64,000 nt of DNA from Ideonella alba (GTDB lineage: Bacteria; Pseudomonadota; Gammaproteobacteria; Burkholderiales; Burkholderiaceae_C), in contig NZ_JAGQDF010000001.1 in NCBI RefSeq assembly GCF_018069875.1, positions 372,001 to 436,000 on the forward strand. Direction: 5' to 3'. This document shows positions 21,248 to 30,260 of this stretch, piece after piece (position 1 is the stretch's first letter; each line of letters begins with the position of its first letter). A model generated the notes under the pieces. That model ran no database searches and was not told the origin of the DNA. It saw only the letters and a list, made by a program, of their open reading frames with translations. Both the position numbers and the translations under genes were made by a program.

Positions 21248-22462
21248 TCAGCGCACCTCGCGCTCGATGACGATGCGCAGCCCGCTGGCGCCGGGCGCCA
21301 CGCTGGCGCTCAGGCCTTCCAGATCACCCGGCTGCGGCATCGCCTGGCCCGACTTGGACACGCGCGCTCCCACCACCACCGCAGGCGCGCCCGACAGCCG
21401 CGCGGCGGGGCTCATGGCCATCGAGTCGTCCAGCGTGAAGTCGGCCGGCAGGTCGCGCGCGCGCTTCTTCAGGATGGCCAGCGGCATGCGCGAGCCTTCG
21501 GCCGGGCGGGCGAAGATGAACACGGTGTCGTCCGGCGCGGCCTTGGCGGCCAGGGCCGCCGACAGCTCGACCCGGCCGCTGACCGAGGCGCCGGCCGCGG
21601 CCACCGGCGTGGCCGGCGCCGGCGACGCCTCGGCCGCTGGCAGTCCGGCGGCCTGACGGGCCTCGGCCAGCGCGCTCTGCAGCTGCTTGACCAGGTCGGA
21701 GTCCGGCGGGCCCACCTTGACCGCGCGTTCCCAGTGGCGCACCGCGGTCTTGAGGTCGCCGTTGTCGAAGGCCAGCGAGCCGGCCAGGGCCAGCGCCTTC
21801 AGGTTGTCGGGCTCGGCCTTCAGGGCGGCGGCGATCAGCTGGGTCGGCTCGCCCTGGAAGCTGCGGCCATTGACCATGGCCAGCGCGTCAGCCAGGTCGG
21901 CCAGCGCCTGGCCATTGGCGGGCTGCAGGGCCAGCACCTTGCGGTAGGCCGGCACGGCTTCGCTGAAGCGGCCCAGCACCGAATACGAGCGACCCAGCAT
22001 CAGCCAGCCTTCGGCATCGTCCGGCTTGGCCTTCAGGCGTTCGGTCAGCGACGCGAGCATGTCCTCGATCTGCTGCGTGCCCATGGCGTGCGGCGCCTGG
22101 CCCGGCGCGGCGCCGGTCTCGGCCGGGGCCGCCGCCGGGCTGCCCGGCTGAACCGACCAGCCCGGCAGGTTGCCGCGCCAGGCGTACATCGCGGCGCCGA
22201 ACAGCAGCACGAAACCGGCCATCGCCAGCGCGGTGCGGCGGCTGACCCGCGGTGCAGCGGGGGTGGGGGCGGCTGGCGCTGCCGCAGTGGCCGCGGGGGC
22301 CGGGGTCGCCGCGGCCGGGCTGGCCATCACGGCGTCCACCAGGCGGCGTTCAAGCTCGGCCCGGGCGGTGGCGGCCGCCTCGGGGGACAGGGCGCCGCTG
22401 GTGGCCAGGGCGTCGATTTGCCGCAGCTGGTCTTTCAGCGCGGCGATGGCATCAGTGGTCAT
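21248..22462 (-). CDS. ccmI: cytochrome c biogenesis protein CcmI
   Basis: The 404-residue protein has an N-terminal helical segment, an Ala/Pro-rich linker and one membrane helix near residues 78-94. TPR repeats follow at about 125-260 (for example EGWLMLGRSYSVLGRFSEAVPAYRKVL, 27 residues, split in function as a helix pair), then a beta C-terminal domain. CcmI holds apocytochromes for the CcmF/CcmH heme ligation complex. It overlaps ccmH by 4 bp. The short cytoplasmic N-terminus before the membrane helix is atypical, since many CcmI proteins have two membrane helices. Confidence 0.9.
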   Translation of the reverse strand: MTTDAIAALKDQLRQIDALATSGALSPEAAATARAELERRLVDAVMASPAAATPAPAATAAAPAAPTPAAPRVSRRTALAMAGFVLLFGAAMYAWRGNLPGWSVQPGSPAAAPAETGAAPGQAPHAMGTQQIEDMLASLTERLKAKPDDAEGWLMLGRSYSVLGRFSEAVPAYRKVLALQPANGQALADLADALAMVNGRSFQGEPTQLIAAALKAEPDNLKALALAGSLAFDNGDLKTAVRHWERAVKVGPPDSDLVKQLQSALAEARQAAGLPAAEASPAPATPVAAAGASVSGRVELSAALAAKAAPDDTVFIFARPAEGSRMPLAILKKRARDLPADFTLDDSMAMSPAARLSGAPAVVVGARVSKSGQAMPQPGDLEGLSASVAPGASGLRIVIEREVR

Positions 22463-22914
22463 GATCGGGGCAATTCACTCTGGCCCTCGTCGGGCGTCTC
22501 GGGGTCGAAGGCCTCGTCGGGCAGGCGGGCGCGGCGGCGCAGCAGCCAGCCCAGGCCCAGCAGGGCGCCCAGGCTCAGCAGCGCCGGCCCGCCCCACAGC
22601 AGCGCGGTGCGGGCGTTCAGCGGCGGCTTGTAGAGCACGAAGTCGCCATAGCGGTCGGTCATGAAGCTGCGCACCTGCTCGTCGGTCTTGCCGGCGGCCA
22701 GCTGCTCGCGGATCTGCTGGCGCAGGTCCACGGCCAGGCCGGCATGCGAGTCGGCCACGGTCTGGTTCTGGCAGACCAGGCAGCGCAGCTCGGTGGCGAT
22801 CGCCATCATCCGCGCCTCCAGCGCCGGGTCGTCAGCCACCGAGCGGGCTTCACCCGCCCAGGCGTTCAGGGTGGCGGCCAGCAGCGCGCTGGCGATGAGC
22901 AGTCGTCTAGCCAT
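22459..22914 (-). CDS. ccmH: cytochrome c biogenesis protein CcmH
   Basis: The 151-residue protein has a signal peptide (cleavage near residue 20), the redox motif LRCLVCQNQ (C45 and C48) and one C-terminal membrane helix at about 105-123. CcmH keeps apocytochrome CXXCH cysteines reduced and forms the heme-ligation module with CcmF and CcmI. Overlaps with ccmG (8 bp) and ccmI (4 bp) show tight coupling. Confidence 0.95.
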   Translation of the reverse strand: MARRLLIASALLAATLNAWAGEARSVADDPALEARMMAIATELRCLVCQNQTVADSHAGLAVDLRQQIREQLAAGKTDEQVRSFMTDRYGDFVLYKPPLNARTALLWGGPALLSLGALLGLGWLLRRRARLPDEAFDPETPDEGQSELPRS

Positions 22915-23437
22915 TGAGTTGCTTCAGCAGCGGTTCGATCTTGTCGCGCAGGACCTCGGGCGTGACCGGGCCGATGTGCTTCATGCGCACCACGCCCTGG
23001 GCGTCGATGACGAAGGTCTCGGGAACGCCGTAGACGCCATAGTCCAGGCCGATGCGGCCGTCGGGGTCGAAGATCGAGGTGGTGTAGGGGTTGCCCAGCT
23101 GGCGCAGCCACTGCAGGCCGTCGGCGCGCTGGTCCTTGTAGTTCAGGCCGATCAGCTTGACCGTCTGGCCCGGTCGGCGCGACCACTCGACCAGCACCGG
23201 GTGCTCGTCGCGGCAGGCGCCGCACCAGCTGGCCCAGACATTGAGCACCCAGGCACGACCCAGCAGGTCTTCGCGGCTGATGCGCTGCTGCGCGTCGGCC
23301 AGCGTGGGCGCCGCGAACGGCGGGGCCGACTTGCCGACCAGCGGCGACGGCACCTCGCGCGGGTCGCGCGACAGGCCGACGAACAGGAAACCGGCCAGCA
23401 CCAGGAACAGCGCCAGCGGAATAAGCAGCTTCTTCAT
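22907..23437 (-). CDS. ccmG: thiol:disulfide interchange protein CcmG/DsbE
   Basis: The 176-residue membrane-anchored thioredoxin-fold protein has an N-terminal helix (residues 4-21) and the active site WCGACRDEHP with C72 and C75, followed by the family's GVYGVPETFVID cis-proline region. CcmG reduces apocytochrome or CcmH disulfides in the periplasm. It overlaps ccmF by 4 bp. Confidence 0.95.
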   Translation of the reverse strand: MKKLLIPLALFLVLAGFLFVGLSRDPREVPSPLVGKSAPPFAAPTLADAQQRISREDLLGRAWVLNVWASWCGACRDEHPVLVEWSRRPGQTVKLIGLNYKDQRADGLQWLRQLGNPYTTSIFDPDGRIGLDYGVYGVPETFVIDAQGVVRMKHIGPVTPEVLRDKIEPLLKQLNG

Positions 23438-25422
23438 GCCGGGGCTCCCTGCGCTGCGCTGGCCGCGCTGGCCGTGCTGGTGGCGCGGCGCGCGCTGCGG
23501 TAGCGGCGGTCGCTGACGGCCAGCGCGCCGCCCAGCGACATCAGCACGCAGCCCAGCCAGATCCAGGTGATCATCGGCTTGTGCTGCACGCGCAGTGTCC
23601 AGGCGCCGTCGGGCAGGGCCTCGCCCATCGAGACATACAGGTCGCGCGCCAGGTTGGTGTCGATCGCGGCCTCGGTCATCGGATTGCTCTGCACGCGGTA
23701 GATGCGTTTTTGCGGCGTCAGCGTGGCCACCACGGCGCCGTTGCGGGTGACCTCGACCGTGCCCTGCATCGCGCGGTAGTTGGGGCCGGGCACCTCGTCC
23801 AGCGACTTCAGCGTGAACTGGTAGCCACCGACCTGGGTGCTGTCGCCGGGCATCATGCGCACGTCGCGCTCGGTCTCGTGGGTGCGCACCACCGTCACGC
23901 CCAGGATGAAGGCCGCCACGCCCAGGTGGGCCAGCAGCATGCCGCCCTGTGCGCGGCCGATCTGCCGCAGCGCCTGCATCGCCCGGCCGGCGCGGGCGGC
24001 CGGCAGCAGGCGCTCAGCCAGGTCGGTCAGCACGCCGGCAGCGACCCAGTAGGCCATCAGGTAGCCCAGCACCGAGCCGAAGGAGGCGCGCCCCGCCAGC
24101 ACCGCCGTGGCGGCGGCGGCCAGCACCGTGACCACGGCCGCCCAGCGCACGCGGCGCGCCAGTGACGGGATCTCGTCGCCCTTCCAGCGCGCCAGCGGGC
24201 CCACGCCCAGCAGGAAGATCATCGGCGCCATCAGGCCGGTGAAGACCTGGTCGAAGTAGGGCGGGCCCACCGAGATCTTGCCCAGGCCCATCGCATCCAG
24301 GAACAGCGGGTAGAGCGTGCCCAGCAGCACCGCGCCGCAGGCGGCCGCGAACAGCATGTTGTTGGCCAGCAGCGCGGCCTCCTTGGACACCGCGGCAAAG
24401 CGCTGGCCCAGGCCCACGTGGCTGGCGCGCCAGGCGTAGAGCAGCAGCGACGCGCCCACCACGATCACCAGGAAGCCCAGGATGAACAGGCCGCGGCGCG
24501 GGTCGGTGGCGAAGGCATGCACGCTGGACAGCACGCCCGAGCGGACCAGGAAGGTGCCCAGCAGCGACAGCGAGAACGCGACGATGGCCAGCAGCACCGT
24601 CCAGGCCTTGAAGCTGCCGCGCTTCTCGGTCACCGCCAGCGAGTGGATCAGCGCCGTGCCCAGCAGCCAGGGCATGAAGGAGGCGTTCTCCACCGGGTCC
24701 CAGAACCACCAGCCGCCCCAGCCCAGCTCATAGTAGGCCCAGGCGCTGCCCAGCGCGATGCCCAGGGTCAGGAAGATCCAGGCCGCCACCGTCCAGGGGC
24801 GCGACCAGCGCGCCCAGGTGGCGTCCAGGTGGCCGCCGATCAGCGCCGCGATCGCGAAGGCATAGGCCACCGAGAAGCCCACGTAGCCCATGTAGAGCAT
24901 CGGCGGGTGGAAGACCATGCCCGGGTCCTGCAGCAGCGGGTTCAGGTCGCGGCCGTCCGGGGCGGCGGGAATCAGGCGATCAAAGGGGTTGGAGGTGAAC
25001 AGCGTGAAGGCCAGGAAGCCCACGCCGATCCAGCCCATCAGCGCCAGCACGCGCGCCATCACGGCCTCGGGCAGCGAGCGTGAGAACGCCGCCACCGCGA
25101 GCGACCACACCGACAGCATGCCCACCCACAGCAGCAGCGAGCCCTCGTGGCCGCCCCAGACGCCGGCCAGCCGGTAGGCCAGCGGCAGGGCCGAGTTCGA
25201 ATTGGTGGCCACGTACAGCACCGAGAAGTCGTGCCGCACGAACGACGCCGCCAGACAGCCCAGCGCGATGAACACCAACAGGGCCTGCCAGGCCGCCAGC
25301 GGACGGCCCAGGGCCATCCAGTCAGCGCGGCCGCGCTGCGCGCCCATCAGCGGCATCACGCCTTGCAGCAGGGCCACGCCCAGCGCCAGGATCAGGGCCA
25401 GGTGGCCGAGTTCAGGGATCAC
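23434..25422 (-). CDS. ccmF: heme lyase subunit CcmF
   Basis: The 662-residue polytopic protein has more than a dozen hydrophobic helices and the periplasmic tryptophan-rich WWD domain [19 protein letters not shown] near residues 235-253. CcmF takes heme from holo-CcmE and attaches it to CXXCH motifs together with CcmH and CcmI. Length is normal. It overlaps ccmE and ccmG by 4 bp each. Confidence 0.96.
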   Translation of the reverse strand: MIPELGHLALILALGVALLQGVMPLMGAQRGRADWMALGRPLAAWQALLVFIALGCLAASFVRHDFSVLYVATNSNSALPLAYRLAGVWGGHEGSLLLWVGMLSVWSLAVAAFSRSLPEAVMARVLALMGWIGVGFLAFTLFTSNPFDRLIPAAPDGRDLNPLLQDPGMVFHPPMLYMGYVGFSVAYAFAIAALIGGHLDATWARWSRPWTVAAWIFLTLGIALGSAWAYYELGWGGWWFWDPVENASFMPWLLGTALIHSLAVTEKRGSFKAWTVLLAIVAFSLSLLGTFLVRSGVLSSVHAFATDPRRGLFILGFLVIVVGASLLLYAWRASHVGLGQRFAAVSKEAALLANNMLFAAACGAVLLGTLYPLFLDAMGLGKISVGPPYFDQVFTGLMAPMIFLLGVGPLARWKGDEIPSLARRVRWAAVVTVLAAAATAVLAGRASFGSVLGYLMAYWVAAGVLTDLAERLLPAARAGRAMQALRQIGRAQGGMLLAHLGVAAFILGVTVVRTHETERDVRMMPGDSTQVGGYQFTLKSLDEVPGPNYRAMQGTVEVTRNGAVVATLTPQKRIYRVQSNPMTEAAIDTNLARDLYVSMGEALPDGAWTLRVQHKPMITWIWLGCVLMSLGGALAVSDRRYRSARRATSTASAASAAQGAPA

Positions 25423-25886
25423 TTCGGGCCTCCTTGGGGCACCACCAGCGTCTCGCTGGGGGCCGGCGCCTGGCCGGCCTTCTTCAGGGCTTCAGCCGCC
25501 TCGGGCGGCATGTAGTTCTCGTCGTGCTTGGCCAGCACTTCCTTGGCCATGAAGCCGCCGTCCGGGCCCAGCGTGCCCTGCGCGACCACGCCCTTGCCCT
25601 CCTTGAAGAGGTCGGGCAGCGTGCCGTCGAAGCGCACCGGCACCTCGCGCACCGTGTCGGTGACGACGAACTGGGCGGTGATGCCCTCGCGGCTGACGCT
25701 GCCGGCCTTGACCAGGCCGCCCAGGCGGAAGGTGCGCTCCTTCGGCGCCTCGCCCGCGGCGATCTGGCTGGGCGTGTAGAAGAACACCATGTTGCTGCGG
25801 AAGGCATTCAGCACCAGCGCCGCGATGCCCGCCAGCGCCAGCAGCACCACGCCGATGATGGTGAATCGCTTCTGGCGCGGCGTCAT
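25419..25886 (-). CDS. ccmE: heme chaperone CcmE
   Basis: The 155-residue protein has an N-terminal membrane anchor (residues 8-28) and an OB-fold. The covalent heme-binding His is H121 in [12 protein letters not shown], with Y125 as the usual second ligand. It carries heme from the CcmABCD complex to CcmF. It overlaps ccmD (ATGA) and ccmF by 4 bp. Confidence 0.96.
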   Translation of the reverse strand: MTPRQKRFTIIGVVLLALAGIAALVLNAFRSNMVFFYTPSQIAAGEAPKERTFRLGGLVKAGSVSREGITAQFVVTDTVREVPVRFDGTLPDLFKEGKGVVAQGTLGPDGGFMAKEVLAKHDENYMPPEAAEALKKAGQAPAPSETLVVPQGGPK

Positions 25887-26047
25887 GCCTCAGCCCCTTC
25901 GCGTGCGGCAGCGCGGGCACGGGCCAGGCGCCGCCGCGAGGTGATCGCATCCACCGCCATCACCAGCACGGTGAAGGCATAGGCGCCCCAGACAAAGCGG
26001 CCATGACCGCCCATGGCCAGGAAGGCGTCCAGTGAGTCCCACTGCAT
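25883..26047 (-). CDS. ccmD: heme exporter small subunit CcmD
   Basis: The 54-residue product begins [18 protein letters not shown] and continues with one membrane helix ([17 protein letters not shown]) and a basic tail ([12 protein letters not shown]). That is the standard CcmD layout. CcmD helps release holo-CcmE from CcmABC. It lies 2 bp after ccmC and overlaps the ccmE start by 4 bp, exactly where CcmD sits in other ccm operons. Confidence 0.93.
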   Translation of the reverse strand: MQWDSLDAFLAMGGHGRFVWGAYAFTVLVMAVDAITSRRRLARARAAAREGAEA

Positions 26048-26049
26048 TC

Positions 26050-26802
26050 TCAGGATTCCTCGGTGTGTCGGTAGCGCTGGGCCACCCAGTCGGATTCGGA
26101 TTCAAGCTCCAGCACCAGCGCACGGGCGCGGCTGAAGATCACGGCGAAGGCGAAGGCCCAGAAGGCGATCGTCATCAGGCCCATGGCCTGCAACATCGTC
26201 TGCGCCATCTTCGGGGCCGCCGTCATGCTGACAGAGGCGCCCTGGTGCAGCGTGTTCCACCAGCGTACCGAAAAATAGATGATGGGCACATTAAGAGCCC
26301 CTACCAGCGACAGCAGCGCGCCGGCCTGGGCCGAGCGGCGCGGGTCGTCGATCGCCTCGACCAGCGCGATGTAGCCCAGGTAGAGCAGCAGCAGGATCAG
26401 CTCCGAGGTCAGCCGCGCATCCCACACCCACCAGGTGCCCCAGGTGGGCTGGCCCCACAGCGCACCGGTGACCAGGGCCACCGCGGTGAACATCGCCCCG
26501 GTGGGCGCGATGGCGCGCGCCAGCGTGCTGCCCATGCGGGCGTTCAGGCCCCAGCCCAGCGCGCTCCAGAAGGCGATCGCCAGGTACAGCAGCATGCTCA
26601 TCCAGGCGGCGGGCACGTGGATGAAGATGATGCGGTAGGCCTCGCCCTGCTGGAAGTCGGTGGGGGCGACGAAGAAGCCCATCCACAGACCCGCCAGGCC
26701 GGTGAGGGCGGCCACCGCCCAGCACCAGGGCGTGGCGGCGGCGGCCAGCGCATCGAAGCGCGACGGGGCGGCGAAGGTGGTCCAGCGCAGGGGAGCGTTC
26801 AT
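26050..26802 (-). CDS. ccmC: heme handling protein CcmC
   Basis: The 250-residue protein has six membrane helices and the WWD signature WGTWWVWDARLTSELILL near residues 124-141. CcmC delivers heme to CcmE. ATG 26802 lies 4 bp after the ccmB stop; a TTG at 26814 would overlap ccmB by 8 bp and is a possible alternative start. Neighbour order ccmA-B-C-D-E is canonical. Confidence 0.95.
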   Translation of the reverse strand: MNAPLRWTTFAAPSRFDALAAAATPWCWAVAALTGLAGLWMGFFVAPTDFQQGEAYRIIFIHVPAAWMSMLLYLAIAFWSALGWGLNARMGSTLARAIAPTGAMFTAVALVTGALWGQPTWGTWWVWDARLTSELILLLLYLGYIALVEAIDDPRRSAQAGALLSLVGALNVPIIYFSVRWWNTLHQGASVSMTAAPKMAQTMLQAMGLMTIAFWAFAFAVIFSRARALVLELESESDWVAQRYRHTEES

Positions 26803-26806
26803 GGCG

Positions 26807-27463
26807 TCATTCAACAGCGATGCGCAGTGCAGCGGCGGTGGCCGGCGGCGCCACCAGGGTGGTCAGGATCAGCAGCGCGCCCAGCAGCGACAAAGGCGCC
26901 TGCGCCGACTCGCCATGCTGCGCCGCCACCACCGCGCCACTGCCGAAGATCAGCGCCGGCACCGCCAGCGGCAGCACCAGCAGGAAGACCAGCGTGGCGC
27001 CGTTGCGCAGGCCCAGCGTCAGCGCGCCGCCCAGGGCGCCCAGCAGGCTCAGCACCGGCGTGCCCAGCAGCAGCGCCAGCGCCAGCATGCCCGAGGTGGC
27101 GGCGTCCAGGTTGAACAGCAGCCCGGCCAGCGGCGCCAGCAGCACCAGTGGCGCGCCGCCCTGCAGCCAGTGCGCCAGCACGCGCACGGCGACCAGGCCG
27201 GGCAGCCAGTGGCGGCCGATCAGCATCTGCTCCAGCGTGCCGTCCTGCCAGTCGCCGGTGAACAGCGTGCCCACCGACAGCATCATCGCCAGCAGCGCGC
27301 ACACCCACACCACGCCCGGCGCGATGCGCGAGAGCAGCGCTGCATCGGCCCCCACGCCCAGCGGGAACAGCGCCAGCGCGGCGATGAAGAAGGCCAGCGG
27401 CAGCAGCCACTGCCCGGGCGATCGGGCGGCCAGCAGCAGGTCACGGCGCAGCAGGTCGATCAT
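26807..27463 (-). CDS. ccmB: heme exporter permease CcmB
   Basis: The 218-residue integral membrane protein starts MIDLLRRDLLLAAR and has six hydrophobic helices. CcmB is the permease half of the CcmAB ABC transporter that powers release of holo-CcmE. It overlaps ccmA by 4 bp. The frame is open far upstream inside ccmA, but that part is an out-of-frame shadow of ccmA. Confidence 0.94.
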   Translation of the reverse strand: MIDLLRRDLLLAARSPGQWLLPLAFFIAALALFPLGVGADAALLSRIAPGVVWVCALLAMMLSVGTLFTGDWQDGTLEQMLIGRHWLPGLVAVRVLAHWLQGGAPLVLLAPLAGLLFNLDAATSGMLALALLLGTPVLSLLGALGGALTLGLRNGATLVFLLVLPLAVPALIFGSGAVVAAQHGESAQAPLSLLGALLILTTLVAPPATAAALRIAVE

Positions 27464-28065
27464 GAGACAGCGGCGGACAGGTCCAGCGTCTCCAGACCCG
27501 GCAGATGCACCGCCTGGTGGCTGGTCAGCACCACGGCGCCGCCAGCCTGGCGGTGGTCCTGCAGCACCTGGTCGAGCAGGGCGCAGGCCTCGCGGTCGAG
27601 GGCGTCGTAGGGTTCGTCGAGCAGCCAGATCCGGGCCTCGCCCAGCCACAGACGCGCCAGCGCCAGCTTGCGCCGCTGGCCCTGCGAGAGCTTGCGCACC
27701 GGGAACGCCAGGCGCCGGCCCAGGCCCACCCGCTCGAGCACGGCGCGCAGCCGGGCGTCCTCGGGCACCGGGCCGTGCAGGCTGCACAGGAAGCGCAGGG
27801 CCTCGCCCACGTTCAGTTCGTCCTTCAGCGCATTGCTGTGGCCCAGGTAGGCCACGGGCGCCTGGCGGTCGATGCGACCCGAGGCCGCCGGCGCCAGACC
27901 GGCCAGCAGGCGCAGCAGGCTGGTCTTGCCGCTGCCGTTGGCACCCCGGAGCCACAGGGCCTGGCCCGCGCGCAGCCGCAGGCCCACGCCACTGAAGACA
28001 CGCCGGCCGCCCCGGCGGCAGCCGAGGTCGGTGGCGGTCAGCAGGTCTGCATCGTCAGAGGTCAA
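27460..28065 (-). CDS. ccmA: heme exporter ATPase CcmA
   Basis: The 201-residue ABC ATPase has Walker A GANGSGKT (residues 41-48), the signature LSQGQRRKLALARL and Walker B IWLLDEP. The start appears to be the TTG at 28065, because no ATG or GTG precedes the conserved N-terminus. That places 11 bp of overlap with the upstream beta-barrel gene, so translation is coupled to it and the ccm genes cannot easily be separated from the cytochrome genes. Confidence 0.95.
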   Translation of the reverse strand: MTSDDADLLTATDLGCRRGGRRVFSGVGLRLRAGQALWLRGANGSGKTSLLRLLAGLAPAASGRIDRQAPVAYLGHSNALKDELNVGEALRFLCSLHGPVPEDARLRAVLERVGLGRRLAFPVRKLSQGQRRKLALARLWLGEARIWLLDEPYDALDREACALLDQVLQDHRQAGGAVVLTSHQAVHLPGLETLDLSAAVS

Positions 28066-30247
28066 GCCGGTAACCCAGGTAATAGAACACGCGTGTCGAG
28101 TTGTCGTTCAGTGTCGGGCTGGTGGTCTTGCTGGATTCGGCGCTGACCTCGCCCTCGATGACCCATTTCTCGCCGCCGCGCCAGGCCAGCCGCAGGCCCG
28201 GGCTCCAGCGCAGGGTCTTCACGCCGCCGGTGCCATTGTCACCGTAGATGCGCAGCGACGGCTCCAGCTGCAGCCGCGCCATGGGCACCGACATGTTGTT
28301 GTAGCTCAGCTGCCAGCCGTTGTGACCGGGCTGCTTGAACAGCGTCAGGCTGGCCACGTGGGTGTCGCGCTCGGAGTAGAGGTTGGTGCCGATCAGCTGC
28401 AGGCTGCCCGACAGGATGTTGCCCGAGGCCGGGCTGCCGGGGTAGTTGATCGAGGGCACCGGCGCGATCGCGCCAACGCTGGTCAGGCGGATGTCGGCGC
28501 CCACCTGCCACTGCGGCGTGACCGGGTGGGTCACGCCCACCAGGCCCTGCTTGGAGTAGGCGGTCGTGGCCGCCACCGAGTGGCGCAGCTCGCTCAGGCT
28601 GCGGTAGGCCAGCAGGTCGGACAGGCGCCGCGGCAGCGCGCGGCTGGGGTCGGCGAAGAACAGCGCGTTGCCCAGCATCAGCAGCGGCACGGCGCGGTAG
28701 TCGGCCAGGATGTTGAGGGTGGTGCCGCCCGACAGCGTGGCCGTGCCCTGCAGCGAGGCCACGTTGGTGCCACGCAGCGTCAGGTCGTATTCATACTGGC
28801 TGAAGACCGAGGTGGCCCCTTCGAACCAGCGCATGTCCAGGCCCATGGCGCGGCGATCGACCTCGCCGTCGATCTGCTGCTGCATCACGTAGAGGCTGGC
28901 GCCGAGGTTCTCGGTCAGCGCCTCGGCGTCCAGCGAGAGGCCGCCGAAGTAGCGCCGCGTGTCGAGCAGGTCGTCGGTGGGCTGGCCGGCGACGGCGCCG
29001 ATCTTCCACTTCGGCTTGAAGGTCCAGCTGCCCTGGATGCCGTCGAAGCGGCCCAGCACGCCACCGCCCAGACCGCTTTGCCGACCCACCCGGGCCTGCA
29101 GGCCGGGGCCGGCCTCCTTCCAGTCGACATAGGCCGCGGTCAGGCGGTTGCGCGACGGCCGGCCGGGCATCATTTCGTAGGTGTGGTTGTCGCGGAAGGC
29201 GGCGCGCAGGTCGCGCTCGGCGTCGCGCTGGCGCCAGTTCAGGTCGATCGACGACGAGACCTGCTTCTGGTCGGTGCCCGACAGCGTGGTGTCGGAAATG
29301 ATCTTGGGCAGCTGGCCCTCGAGCGGCGTGTCCTTGAGCTGGGTCTGGGTCTGCGAGGCACCACCGTAGAAGTACTGCGACCACGAGCCGCTGAGCTGGC
29401 TGGTGGCGGCGCGGCGCGCGGCGTCGGCCGGCTCGGCCTGCGCCAGGGTGGGTGCCGGAGCGCTGCCGCCGCCCAGTTCGGCCAGCAGGCCGCGCATCCG
29501 GGGCACGCCGTTGCCCGAGGGGTAGAGCTGCAGGTACAGCTCGGCCTCGCGCTGCGCGCCGGCACGGTCGCCCTTGGCCAGACGCGCCGCGGCGATCGCC
29601 TCCTGGGCCTCGGGGGTGCGGGCGTTGGGTGGCAGGTTCAGGGCTTCGTTGAGCTGCTCGATCGCCAGATCCGGCTCGCCCCGCGTCAGCGATTCGCGGG
29701 CCAGTCCGATCAGCTGGCCGGCCCGGGCGGTGACCTCGGCGTCGCTGGGCGTGCCGATGACCGGCGCCGGCTCGATCAGGGCCGAGGAGGCGCTGCTGAG
29801 CGCCTCGCCCTGGCCTTCGAGCACCACATCGATCGAGCGGTTGTCGCGGCCGGCGCGCGCGCGCAGGCGCACGCCCTTGTCGATGCGCACGACGAGCTTG
29901 CGGTTGGTCAGCTCGCGCGCCGTGCCGTCCTCGGTGACGACGACGCGCGGCAGCGCACCGGCCTGCAGCTGACGCCGCTCGCCGTCGATGAAGTTGGGCT
30001 GCTCGCGGGCGGTCACCACGTCGTAGTAGATCTGCACCAGGTCATCGCCGCCCGAGGCCACGCTGCGGCGGAACTGCACCTGCACCGTCATGCGGATCGT
30101 CATCACCGCGTCCTTGCCCTCGCGGCGCAAGGCCAGCTCGTCGATGACCTGGGCCTGCACGGCGGGTGCGCCCAGGGCGCCCAGCGCGGTCAGGGCGGCC
30201 AGGGCCAGCGGTCGGTGCAGTCGGCGGGTGGGGTGGTGGTGGGTCAT
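28055..30247 (-). CDS. outer-membrane beta-barrel protein with AMIN-like and TPR-like N-terminus
   Basis: The 730-residue protein has a signal peptide (residues 1-32). A beta-rich region at about 35-150 resembles an AMIN domain (LVQIYYDVV, RKLVVRIDKGVRLRARAG), and helical TPR-like repeats follow at about 175-245. From about 270 onward come alternating amphipathic strands rich in aromatic residues, consistent with a beta-barrel; the last residues are YYLGYRLDL. No heme motif is present. It sits between the giant cytochrome gene (13 bp upstream) and ccmA (11-bp overlap) and has a strong GAGGAGG ribosome site. I infer that it is the porin of a porin-cytochrome conduit, comparable in role to MtrB/PioB but not recognisably homologous by eye. 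Confidence 0.72.
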   Translation of the reverse strand: MTHHHPTRRLHRPLALAALTALGALGAPAVQAQVIDELALRREGKDAVMTIRMTVQVQFRRSVASGGDDLVQIYYDVVTAREQPNFIDGERRQLQAGALPRVVVTEDGTARELTNRKLVVRIDKGVRLRARAGRDNRSIDVVLEGQGEALSSASSALIEPAPVIGTPSDAEVTARAGQLIGLARESLTRGEPDLAIEQLNEALNLPPNARTPEAQEAIAAARLAKGDRAGAQREAELYLQLYPSGNGVPRMRGLLAELGGGSAPAPTLAQAEPADAARRAATSQLSGSWSQYFYGGASQTQTQLKDTPLEGQLPKIISDTTLSGTDQKQVSSSIDLNWRQRDAERDLRAAFRDNHTYEMMPGRPSRNRLTAAYVDWKEAGPGLQARVGRQSGLGGGVLGRFDGIQGSWTFKPKWKIGAVAGQPTDDLLDTRRYFGGLSLDAEALTENLGASLYVMQQQIDGEVDRRAMGLDMRWFEGATSVFSQYEYDLTLRGTNVASLQGTATLSGGTTLNILADYRAVPLLMLGNALFFADPSRALPRRLSDLLAYRSLSELRHSVAATTAYSKQGLVGVTHPVTPQWQVGADIRLTSVGAIAPVPSINYPGSPASGNILSGSLQLIGTNLYSERDTHVASLTLFKQPGHNGWQLSYNNMSVPMARLQLEPSLRIYGDNGTGGVKTLRWSPGLRLAWRGGEKWVIEGEVSAESSKTTSPTLNDNSTRVFYYLGYRLDL

Positions 30248-30260
30248 GTGTCGGGCCTCC

